Source of the DNA: Apostichopus japonicus
Taxonomy: Eukaryota > Echinodermata > Holothuroidea > Aspidochirotida > Stichopodidae
Length of the DNA stretch: 64,000 bases
Reading direction: 5' to 3'
Assembly (NCBI RefSeq): GCF_037975245.1
Contig: NC_092574.1
Location: 19,313,713-19,377,712 of the forward strand
The notes beneath the pieces are model-generated. The model had not been told where the DNA came from, searched no databases, and saw only the letters and a program-made list of their open reading frames with translations. Every line of letters begins with the position of its first letter. Positions within the stretch are counted from its first letter, which is position 1. Shown piece after piece: positions 56,201-64,000 of the stretch. Made by a program: the position numbers and the translations under genes.

Positions 56201-59200
56201 CAAAACCGGGCCAGGAGAACCGTTTCCGAAAGGAATCGATACAATTTTATGAGTACGTACAGGTGATGTACAGATACTGAGATCAGGCACAATATGGAAT
56301 CAGCAGTATCAAATTGCATAGCTTAGTTGATGGTACACTAACATATTCCTGGCAATAGGTTCTATGGAAGTCATATTGAGAAAACAAAATTTTGGGAAGA
56401 GCAAAGAAGTATGTTTCAAATTTCTGATATTAAGAAACAATTTAAGAAAGACATGATGTTGGCATATCAAGTTAACAACTTATGCAGTTTTTTTTTTGTT
56501 TTTTTTTTAACCGTAGGAGGCCTTCGAGTCCCTGTTACTCCTCTTACAATGGGCGTGGGTTACATTCTCTGAGAAGATGCAGCAGTTCTGTAATCTGGAC
56601 AAAGAGGAGGAGCAACAACCGATTCTCAAGGACCTCACACGACTCAGTTACATCTGCACTGCTTGTCTCAGACTAACCAAAAGCTTTGTCTGTGATGTGT
56701 TCCCAAATCCTGGTAACCTTTAGTCCTTCCTTTAATCATACTTCGTTTTGAAAAAATGCTGCCCAGATTTATGATTAGATTTTAAAACTTTGCTTGTGAA
56801 AACTAGTGTTAGTACATGTATACATTAGTTGTATGGCTCAGAAAATAGCGTTAAGGAGATGAGGGATGAAGTAGAGGAAAGAGGTGGGCGGGGCAGGGGA
56901 GGTTGGGGTGAGGGGGTTGGGGTGAGGGGGTTGAAAGCATTACTCAATTCCGTAAGAGTAGTCACTTTCACCATTATCATTTGTCTAAATTCTGTCAATT
57001 GTAGCAATTTCCCCCAGATTGTGGTGATTTTCCTTCCATTTCTTGTTAGTTGTAGAGATGGAATTTTATGCCACCATATGTCAGATGTACTTAAACCAAT
57101 CATGGGAGTCAGTAATTAGCTGAAATTTGAATTAAATCTGAATTATGTTTTTATTTAATTATTTGAATAAATTAAATATAGAACTTGTAACCAATTATGC
57201 TCAGCAGTGGTCGCAACTTGAAATTTCTCGAATGAAAAATGCAATTTTAGTTGTAGTTTAAAGTAACGATATCTTAACCAACGCTAAGCTGTTTAAAAAA
57301 ATTGTCTCATGACTTGATCAGCAAGAAGACTTGATATAGCAAGAAGCTATATCAAATTCCAAGACTTAAAACAGACTTCTGGAGCAGTGCATATTATTTT
57401 CACAAATTTCTTGACTTCTGTTATTCTTAAATACTCAACAAAGGAGAGTTTGCGTTGCTAAGAAATTTCCGCAGGTAATGTCGTCGTCGATCCTTTCCTC
57501 ACGGAATGGGGTAGTTTAGTTTTGATGTTCTTGTAAGTGTTTTAGGTTCATGTTTTAAATGGCCATTTCAGCTATATATCCATTTTGTGTTCCACTGTCC
57601 AGCCACTAGCAAGAAAGTAAAACCCAGCAATACCAATCAACTGCCTCAGTGTATATCATCCACCTGTAAACTGCTGCGGAATATACTCGAGGGATCCTCT
57701 CAGTTTGCCCAGCGGAAGAAGGAGAAGAAGCTGACCCCGTCAGCGATAATCCTGGAGGAGGACATCATCGACGAGTGTCAGAGGACATTCATACACTGCT
57801 TTCATGCCTTCTGTCCAACGTCACAGCTGAAATGGGTCTTCTTTTGTGAACTCTTGGGGCAACAAGAAAAGGTTTGTTATGTTGTAATTAAGAAACTAGT
57901 TTTATGTTTGAAGCAAAGCTACCCCTGCAGAGAATATGCTGTGTGATTGTCCTCAGATGACATTTGTCCTCCAATTGTTATATTTGTCCACAGTCTGGTA
58001 CATTGTCCGGAGTCGGTTACATTTGTCCTCAATTATGTGTATTGGCCTCAGTTGGTTCGTCTTCAATTGTGTATATCGCCCTCAGTCGGTAACATCTGTC
58101 CCAAATTTTGTACGTCCGCAGTCGGTTACATTTGTCCTCAATTCACATCACAATTCACATCATAGCAAATTAGAATTTATATAGTTCTTCAATTCTTCAA
58201 TGTATGATCATCTATCCTCATTCTTACTTTATCTTTTTTCAGGAAATTGCTGTCAATGGTAGTCAGACCTTGCTCACGGCGGTGCTAGGAGCCCTGTGTG
58301 ACCCATCCATTAAACTTACCAGGGTGTTACCCCTCCTGAAGGTCCAGGAACCCGACCCTTACCCGTTTCTGAAGGAGAAAGGCAACTCTGATAAAACAGC
58401 CCTGGAGGACAGTAGCCCCATTGGTGTGGACATGGACAGGGGCAATCTGCTCACCGATCTGGTATCCCACATTGAGAGTAGTCTAAAGGTAGGTAGAAGG
58501 TCGCGCTGACAAGTAAATTTCTTAAGTTTTAACATTTTTGAGACTGTCAAATGCCGTAAAGGAGTGGGTGGGGGAATTTTGTCTTCAGGTAGATGTGATG
58601 GTGAAAGTTTCAAAAGTTTTGTTGGTGGTCATGAGTGAAGCCTGATGTAGGGTTCTAGTTATACCTGGTGTGTATATTATGCAGAAGGATCATCTAGCGG
58701 GAGGTCCTCGATGTCCTTGAGACAGTTAGGATGCGACCACAGTAGGCACCTTGATAAAGTGTTGGGTGGATATATGAATGAATATCTTTGTTTTGGCCTG
58801 TGGACTTCCTTAACTCCTGCTAAAGTTAAGAATATTATTTGAAATGGCTCCACAGGTTAGAAATCTGTTTGTTTGTTTGTCTTAGTTGCCCTGGTATACA
58901 AGTTTTAAAATCTTAGAAACAATACTGAACAGTACAATTTTAGTTATGCTCTGTGATTGAAACCTTCAATGGCTGATGAATAAGTGTGAGACATGAAGAT
59001 TTGCTAATCTAACTGAAACGTTCCTTTCCCCTCCATATCAGGGTGAGCAGCAGGTGGCGATGAACACAAGCTTCCAAGAAATATTAGACCAGCTTCTGCA
59101 GATATTGTCAGTGCCCATAAGGACAGCCTTGGAACAGGTAAGTTTATCAGGGAAATTGTTCCCATCGTATCAAATTCAAGTAAAAGAAATCCCTGTACTT

Positions 59201-62200
59201 TGATCAGTTACTAACACGTCGTACCTTTTACAGATTCAAATAGTCATTTAAATATGATTGTTTACCTCTTCTTGCAGAAAGAGGAATTACCCGTTCATTC
59301 GATTCAAACCAACACAAGCAATTTCTTGGTTTGTGTGATTGGAGAGCTCGCAAGCCTTGCCACAAACTGTGAAGTAAGTGAAAATGCTTTTCCCCCATCT
59401 TTGTAAACATGAAAATATTCTTACCATACAGAATCAAATTTAACAACATGTATGTAAACAAGTTTCAAGTTACAGAAACGTGAAAGGAAATTGAATATGG
59501 CGTCGATGTGCCAAAGTTTGATGAAGGAACTGGATTTTTAACTTTATTTTCCTTTAAAGGTCTGCAGTATTGAATGATCCCTACTTTTCACATGCTTGAC
59601 TACTTAAAATTGTTTTTCTTGTGGTTTTTCTGTCACGATTATCCTTATCATTGATGGTGATCATATTAGACAGTTTAATTTCTTGGTCAGGGCAAGTGTT
59701 TTAGAGTGGCAGTCAAGTGCTAGTTGAAGTTAAAACATTGACAGCGACCTTAATTGAACTTACTAGCATATTTTCTGGTGCTACAATGGTCACTCAAACC
59801 CTCAAGGAGAAGAAATTAATAATTGGTGGAGAGAAAACTCTTCATAATAGAGATCAAAGTTCAATCAACAATTAAGAACAAGAACACTTTCTGATTTGTC
59901 TGGTCTGGTTATGTGACCTCTCTATTTATTAATGTTACACTCCACCTTACATTGCAGGCACCCTATCACTCCCCCTCCAAACCAATCCTGGCGACCCCAT
60001 CAAGATACCCCAGGACCAATCAGAGTTACAACTGGAGTACTTGTAATGGAACCCCCGATGCAGTCTGTTTCTCAGTCAATCAGTCCTCGGTACAGATTGC
60101 GGGGATCTGCGTCTACACAGGACTCGGCCAGTACAACTATGAGCTGGAACTTCTAGATGGGGTAAGAAAATATTCTTGTTCTCTTTTAATATTGTTAATA
60201 GTTAGTGTTATTACTAATACATTTTATGTAATTAGAATTTATATAGTTTATTGCAAATGGATGTTGTTCAATTCTGATCTTAATCTTTACTGATATTATA
60301 AACATGCTTAATTTGCTTTTTTGGATTGGTTTTTTTTTCATTTATTTATGATTTCATTTTATGATTTGTTTTATTATTATATTTTCCTGGTTGCCTATAG
60401 AGACAGAAAACTCTATACATGAGTATAAAATGAGTCTAAAATATATGATAAATGTGGTGTACCTGAAAAACCTGTAAAGGGAAAGACTGCATTACTTTAA
60501 TATCTCCTTAAGTGTTTGTTTTTTAATATCTCCTTAAGTCTTTTTTTTGTTGTTATTTCTAAAACTGGTGATAGTTCAGTGATTGTTTATGGTCAAGACA
60601 GCTTTGAAGAATCATGGTTTTGATTGCTTTATTTGCTTCAATCATTTTAGGTGGAGGGCGCTGTTGATGCCCATGGACCAAGATGGAATTCTCTCGAGTT
60701 TGCCAGAGGAGTCTTCAGTGGAGAAGATGCGGTGGAAAAATTGGTGGAGGTCAAATTTGACAAACCTGTGTCTGTCAAGGTAAATATTCGATGGTGTCTT
60801 TTGTTACTTAATTCATAAGGAATGCAGATATGATACGTAGTTTAAAGAGAATGGTTTTGGGTGCGGAGGGTGTGCAGATGATTAGAAAGACTGAATGTGT
60901 TAAAGGGGTTGGGATGATATGGAAAGGGTGTTAATGGCCAGGGAAGGTTGGGAATGGGTGGGGAAGATTGGGAATGAGTAGGGAAGATTGGGAATGTGTG
61001 GGGATGTTTAGGAAAGGGTGGGGAAGGTTTGGAATGGGTGGGGAAGGTTGGGAATGGGTGGGAAGGTTGTTTAAGGTGTCAATGTGAAGTTTTTTTGCCT
61101 AGTAGGGTGCATTAATGAAAGTTGGTGCATCATCTTATCATATCAGCCTTTAATATGGTACAGTCTATTCACAAAATTGTGGTAATAGGTTACATGTGGG
61201 AGCGTTGTGGTCAAGTGGTTAAGGCAGTGGACTTGTGATCTAAGGATTACAGGTTCGAGTCCTGGCATGATCATTGCGTTGTGTCCTTTGGTAAGCTACT
61301 TTATCTCCATTGCCTTTCTTCACCCAGGTGTTTAAATGGGTACCTGTGAGATAAAACTGTCAACTGGGCGCAGTTTAGCTGCTGCCATGTGCAGTGATTC
61401 TCTCTATGTTTGCCAGTTTTATCGTTGACTGGGGTAATATTGTAAAGCGCTTCAAGCCTTTGGGAAAAGTGTTATATAAAAATATGAAATTATTATCATT
61501 AATGAAAGTTTGTGCATCATTTTATGATATCAGTCTTTAATATGGTACAGTCTATACACAAAGTAGTGGTAATAGGTTACCATTTTCTATTGCCACTTAT
61601 GAAAAGATTGCTTACATACATGTTATCTTTGTTCATAACATGTGCACCTCACTGTATCTATGTACTAAACATCATTAACAATGGAATTGGCAATGTTATT
61701 CTTTTGAATTTAACTTCACAATTCTTAAAGCTTTTTATGCTAAGATTTTGCCTATATAAACCCATAGGTAGGCTAAAATTTGTCTGTCTTTTAGCCTTGA
61801 ATTCCTCTCTTGCCGTTCCCCAATATTACCTTACCTATTTTGCCTCCATTTTGGTCTTCATTCACAGGAAGGGGTCAAGTACGCCATACGTCTCCGCCTC
61901 CACGGAGGAAAGACCTTCAGCGGCGAGGGCGGCTCTGCCCAGGTGAGGTGTCCAGATGGTGTCACCTTTACCTTCAGTAACTGCACCCTCAGTAGCAACG
62001 GCACCAGTTTGGCCAGGGGACAGATACCACAGGTTCTCTATTACAAGTAAGTATTCAGATACTTGGGTAGGGTATTTTATCTCTAAGCACTGTCAATGAA
62101 AGAGGGGTTTGCTGAAGGCCTTGGGGTGGGACGTTGGGGGAGGTAAAGGTCGCTGGAGGAAATTATACAAAATATAATGTTATGAGCTATGAACAAGTCA

Positions 62201-63726
62201 AGGATACTTTGGACTCGATTGCAGACCAGACAGTGGAAATGGACAATGTAAACTCCCCTACCCTCATCATTGTATAACTTGGTAATGAACCAATAACACC
62301 GTTTTACATTCAGGATCTTGTTCGATAAATGATGATGTTTGATGCTGATGGTTGGATTTGTAATTCATGAACCCACATTTGTGGATATTTTTGTTTTTGA
62401 TTAATTTTCTTTTGTGCCATTGTTCAAGCTGATTGAAGTCTGGCATATAATAACTTTTCTGGGGTAAATTTGCAATCAATCTCTCTTTCCCTTTTGTCAA
62501 TCATAGCAACCAATCTATGGAGAACAAGAATTCTCTACCAGAGGGAAGTAAGAGCATGGAAATGGAACAACAGGCCAGAGTGAGTCTCTTCACAGTCACA
62601 CAAGCAGTGGTCAGACAAGCCATCGATGTTCTGACCAGGGCACTCTGTTTCGAAGGTTTGTCATTTGCAAGATTCTGTTGTTTAGGGATGCCAAGTTCTA
62701 TCTGCTCATGATAAAGCTATGATAAATATTTACTCCATTCTTTGATATAATTGTTGTGATATCTCCTCATTTGCAAGATCAAACGACTGGAGCATGTCAA
62801 AAATTCATATCACAGAGCCATTAGGGCTTCAAGTTTAATCTGTTTATTTTTCCCCTTCATGTATTTTCTCTGATGGGAGAAGTATTTGCTAGAAGGAAGA
62901 TTCAACTGTTTGTTTATATTTCATTGACCCTGTTTCAGAATCTGTCGTCCCTCAAATTCTCCAGTCGTCGCCATTGTTCTCCCATCTTCTGCCAATGACC
63001 CTAGCCTATATTGGACCCGTTGCTGCCAGCCATCCTAAGGTTAGTCAAACCATCTTATTATATCCCCTCTCTTTGGATAAAAGGGTGACGTTACAGAGAA
63101 GTGAAGTGTTTCGATATTAAAGTACAACAAAATTGCAAACTGTATGTACTAGTTGTGCTTGTAATACTATTCTAGTGTTCATGATACTCTCCCTTTAATA
63201 TGTGCTAAACCTCAGGAAAAATACTCATATACGGCTAAATTGATGATGAGTTTGATTCCTTTATCCAGGCCTTAATGTTAAATGTTAATCCATTGTTTTA
63301 CAAATTCTAATAACCTAACTGCACCAACATGTGTAATTTTCTTAACTTCATTCAAACTTGCAGAACTCCCTTGAATTAAATGTCACATGACATAGTTGTA
63401 GTACAGTGTATGCATGTTATTTGAAGGGATATAAACAAGTCTCTTGTGTTTTGTCTTGTGTTTACCATTGTTTATGAGGAGCTGACCTTATAGTCTTATG
63501 TCCTAGACTAAGTCGTCCAGCCACTTTGATTGATGTGCTTTTGGTATTTTAAGGGTCATGTCCCACAGACTGTAAGTGGTATAGATGTTCAATCTGGGCT
63601 GATAGCAGTGGGTTTTTAATGGTCAACAACAACCTATCATAGTTAGTTGAGTGCCTATGGTCATCCTTTAATTTTTCCAAATTGTTCCCTCCTCCTTTGA
63701 TTCCATTTATTATTATGATTATTATG

Positions 63727-63762
<36 letters not shown>

Positions 63763-64000
63763 ATTAATATTGTTATTATTTTTATTTTTATTTTTTTATT
63801 TTTTATTATTATGATTATTATGATTGGAACAGACAAACACCTCACACATGTTCTTTAAAACCAGCTGTCCCTCCTCTCTCTTCAGTTAATTTTGCTTGGT
63901 TCATATTAATTCAGTCACGCTCTAATAATGTGATCTCTGTTCATCCTACAGAGCTCAGTTCAGACCCTGAACTTCATACGTGACATCCTGCCACAAGTGG
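29285..64000 (+). CDS. MYCBP2: MYCBP2 (PHR1/Highwire/RPM-1) E3 ubiquitin ligase, N-terminal 38 exons (partial)
   Basis: This is a giant PHR-family RCR-type E3 ligase that controls synapse formation and axon integrity, partly through DLK and NMNAT2 turnover. The window holds 38 coding exons (5,665 nt, about 1,888 residues) from ATG 29285 (context AAGATGG) to the right edge. All junctions are GT-AG, consistent in phase and without internal stops. Order: N-terminus with a Lys-rich stretch, conserved helical region, RCC1-like repeats (residues about 575-685 and 805-917), a Cys-rich insert (about 687-802), PHR1 (about 1139-1317), a spacer, PHR2 (about 1619-1789), then the start of the next helical region ([19 protein letters not shown]). 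This matches vertebrate MYCBP2. The filamin, RAE1-binding, DOC and catalytic RING/tandem-Cys parts must lie beyond the window. Confidence 0.97.
29650..29850 (+). repeat. Hairpin repeat family, copy 4 (plus)
   Basis: The core is at 29781-29829: TTAGCCT, CTGAAGA, directly GATC, a longer loop, GATC, then GAAACGTCAG. This copy lacks the extra A found between CTGAAGA and the hairpin in the others, and its loop carries a duplicated TGCTA. It lies in MYCBP2 intron 1. Confidence 0.65.
30350..31330 (+). repeat. Diverged tandem repeats in MYCBP2 intron 1
   Basis: A unit of roughly 100-150 bp recurs five or more times, each with gtatgtagatccagctt or a close form, gtgagtgcaagaacc, aggtcaaaggt, and ccttgtaaaca. 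Clear copies of the landmark lie near 30515, 30838, 30983, 31073 and 31217. The units differ in length and sequence, so the array is old. Confidence 0.6.
33765..34306 (+). repeat. ~19-bp minisatellite (ggctgaggtatcttgttat)
   Basis: About 25 imperfect copies of ggctgaggtatcttgttat, with variants such as gaggtgcctctttgtggtt, fill this part of MYCBP2 intron 3. A higher-order duplication is visible: the block with gcctctttgtggttg appears near 33970, 33990 and 34060. Confidence 0.9.
36222..36665. repeat. Hairpin repeat family, copies 5 and 6 as an inverted pair
   Basis: A near-full minus copy (core 36235-36279, body to about 36450) is followed by a truncated plus copy (core 36546-36590) carrying the tail gcagtttgctaac. 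Copy 6 has lost two core positions (TTAGAAGA; CTAAACGTC). It lies in MYCBP2 intron 5. Confidence 0.7.
40603..41063. mobile_element. 461-bp inverted-repeat DNA element in MYCBP2 intron 10
   Basis: The left end is CAGGCATGAGACT. The right end, reverse-complemented, is CAGGGATGAGACT (12 of 13 identical). CTTTAT directly abuts both outer ends (40597-40602 and 41064-41069), which looks like a target duplication. The interior is T-rich with CGCG words and has no coding sequence. The CAGGG...-type end suggests a hAT-like non-autonomous element. Confidence 0.65.
41082..41583 (+). repeat. Seven-copy tandem array (~66-72 bp unit) ending at a splice acceptor
   Basis: Units contain tttgtgggctgctgatat, aaacccacctcccttta, agtaacaagtaatta and acaatgtgttttac. 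The landmark tgggctgctgat or a close form starts at about 41087, 41153, 41219, 41324, 41392, 41450 and 41518. The last unit runs directly into ttttgactttcag, the acceptor of exon 11 at 41593. Confidence 0.9.
42714..47887 (+). other. MYCBP2: MYCBP2 exons 13-19: RCC1-like repeats with Cys-rich insert
   Basis: Exons are 42714-42890, 43410-43568, 44458-44647, 45028-45188, 46093-46239, 47301-47382 and 47773-47887. Clear RCC1 blades: [34 protein letters not shown] followed by [23 protein letters not shown] followed by [31 protein letters not shown]. Exons 15-16 insert a Cys-rich module: [19 protein letters not shown], then [19 protein letters not shown], spaced like zinc ligands and conserved in vertebrate MYCBP2. 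An acidic run ([13 protein letters not shown]) precedes it. RCC1-like blades in this family are thought to bind partners and regulators. Confidence 0.95.
48241..50414 (+). other. MYCBP2: MYCBP2 exons 20-22: linker between RCC1 and PHR1
   Basis: Exons are 48241-48460, 49658-49808 and 50122-50414. Exon 20 (KGQLCRQ, then [18 protein letters not shown]) is notably GC-rich compared with its surroundings. Exon 21 is rich in Cys ([21 protein letters not shown]). Exon 22 carries [20 protein letters not shown] and ends in a Glu-rich stretch just before PHR1. Confidence 0.9.
48580..49080 (+). repeat. Three-copy tandem array (~157-bp unit) in MYCBP2 intron 20
   Basis: The units share gtcaccttaaaggactag, tgtataatgtt, ttactgtaagcaacaac and aagtgaacaagatcatta. 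Landmarks are at about 48610, 48770 and 48927. Extra copies of aactatcagtttaattaa follow the last unit. Confidence 0.85.
51035..54978 (+). other. MYCBP2: MYCBP2 exons 23-27: first PHR domain
   Basis: Exons are 51035-51162, 52196-52287, 53700-53834, 54429-54512 and 54882-54978. The PHR beta-sandwich is recognised by [93 protein letters not shown] and [19 protein letters not shown], ending [10 protein letters not shown]. All expected strands are present and in frame. PHR domains are found only in this family and in BTBD proteins. Introns 24 and 27 carry a duplicated ~0.9-kb block on either side of the last three exons. Confidence 0.96.
52300..53249 (+). repeat. Intronic duplicated block, copy A
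   Basis: It begins with a tail remnant of the hairpin repeat family (acacaggctctttagtgg, gataagcagtttgctaac), 12 nt after the exon 24 donor. It continues with gtgggattgtgatggatgg, tattagctgtactctgctt, agctggaagtaacagcaag and aacattgatgcatatat. It matches 55245-56079 over most of its length, plus about 145 bp that copy B lacks. Confidence 0.85.
55003..55310. repeat. Hairpin repeat family, copies 7 and 8 as an inverted pair
   Basis: A minus core at 55021-55066 (variant CTGAATA; hairpin GATCC/GGATT) faces a truncated plus core at 55199-55230, followed by the tail gataagcagtttgctaac. The left end starts about 25 nt after the exon 27 donor of MYCBP2. Confidence 0.7.
55245..56079 (+). repeat. Intronic duplicated block, copy B
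   Basis: This is a diverged direct repeat of 52300-53249, in MYCBP2 intron 27, with a ~145-bp internal gap relative to copy A. The two copies flank exons 25-27, which are not duplicated. Confidence 0.85.
56517..59373 (+). other. MYCBP2: MYCBP2 exons 28-32: helical spacer between the PHR domains
   Basis: Exons are 56517-56712, 57603-57871, 58243-58488, 59042-59137 and 59278-59373. They encode predominantly helical, low-motif sequence ([90 protein letters not shown]) that matches the conserved region between PHR1 and PHR2 in the family. No catalytic motif is expected here. Confidence 0.9.
57950..58145 (+). repeat. ~40-bp tandem repeat in MYCBP2 intron 29
   Basis: Four or five diverged units contain cagtcggttacatttgtc and ctcaattgtgta-like sequence. 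It lies about 100 bp before the exon 30 acceptor. Confidence 0.7.
60927..61075 (+). repeat. ~20-bp G-rich minisatellite
   Basis: About seven copies of gggaatgggtggggaaggtt with small changes lie in MYCBP2 intron 34. Confidence 0.85.
61110..61580 (+). repeat. Pair of ~84-bp direct repeats flanking a SINE
   Basis: 61110-61193 and 61498-61580 share cattaatgaaagtt, gtgcatcat, tttaatatggtacagtct and ggtaataggttac, about 90% alike. Each directly borders the SINE between them. Confidence 0.85.
61194..61497 (+). mobile_element. tRNA-derived SINE
   Basis: Pol III promoter boxes are present: A box TGGTCAAGTGG (61208-61218) and B box GGTTCGAGTCC (61252-61262). The head (gtggttaaggcagtggact) is like a Ser/Leu tRNA. 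The body ends with tgtaaagcgcttcaagcc, tttgggaaaagtgttata and an AT-rich tail (attattatcatt), a 3' module common to many deuterostome SINEs. It lies in MYCBP2 intron 34. It is not a functional tRNA gene, since no acceptor stem closes. Confidence 0.8.
63715..63830. repeat. (TTA)n microsatellite
   Basis: A long interrupted run of tta/attattatt triplets lies in MYCBP2 intron 37, just upstream of exon 38. Confidence 0.9.

Larger units (their letters stand above)
59958..63039 (+). other. MYCBP2: MYCBP2 exons 33-37: second PHR domain and following segment
   Basis: Exons are 59958-60161, 60651-60779, 61868-62046, 62507-62655 and 62939-63039. PHR2 is recognised by [78 protein letters not shown] and [20 protein letters not shown], ending PQVLYYK. 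The following Ser/Glu-rich linker leads to [20 protein letters not shown]. Exon 38 starts at 63952 ([16 protein letters not shown]) and runs off the edge. Confidence 0.95.

Noticed and set aside
61201-61275. A tRNA gene suggested by the A and B boxes
   Set aside because: There is no acceptor-stem closure, and a SINE-type body and tail follow, so it is part of a tRNA-derived SINE.
63549-63845. 98-aa Ile/Lys-rich minus-strand frame
   Set aside because: It is a translation of the (TTA)n microsatellite.

Overview
This is a eukaryotic nuclear window with spliced genes, GT-AG introns, AATAAA signals, minisatellites and decayed transposons. The encoded proteins are clearly animal. The many TAGGCCTA-type words in non-coding DNA and the invertebrate-deuterostome flavour of the proteins suggest an echinoderm, perhaps a sea cucumber or a relative. 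That assignment is an inference.

Layout. (1) 410-551, minus strand: one coding exon of a Tyr/Gln-rich N-terminus, possibly YIPF5-like, running off the left edge. (2) 2826-9748, plus: ribosomal protein L9 (RPL9, four coding exons, 191 aa). Its first mapped intron holds a 2.8 kb element with terminal inverted repeats. Its third and fourth mapped introns each hold a ~133-nt block that folds like an H/ACA snoRNA. (3) 11879-17963, minus: YIPF6 (seven exons, 233 aa), convergent with RPL9. Between them lies a hAT/Charlie remnant. (4) 18531-24012, plus: CCDC134 (six exons, 258 aa), head-to-head with YIPF6 and ending in an ER-retrieval-like KVEL. (5) 24.0-29.3 kb: intergenic, with repeats. (6) 29285-64000, plus: the first 38 coding exons (about 1,888 residues) of MYCBP2/PHR1/Highwire, covering the RCC1-like repeats, a Cys-rich segment and both PHR domains. 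The gene continues beyond the window.

The genes do not form one pathway. YIPF6 (Golgi) and CCDC134 (ER) are both early-secretory proteins sharing a 567-bp divergent intergenic region, so joint regulation is plausible. RPL9 is a housekeeping gene and a classic kind of snoRNA host. MYCBP2 is a giant neuronal E3 ligase.

Most interesting: the two paralogous H/ACA-like RNAs in RPL9, and a repeat family (eight motif copies, three of them arranged as inverted pairs) whose core matches the invariant nucleotides of a hammerhead ribozyme, though without a usable stem III. No computation was run. Exon boundaries were read by eye, and every junction was checked for frame.
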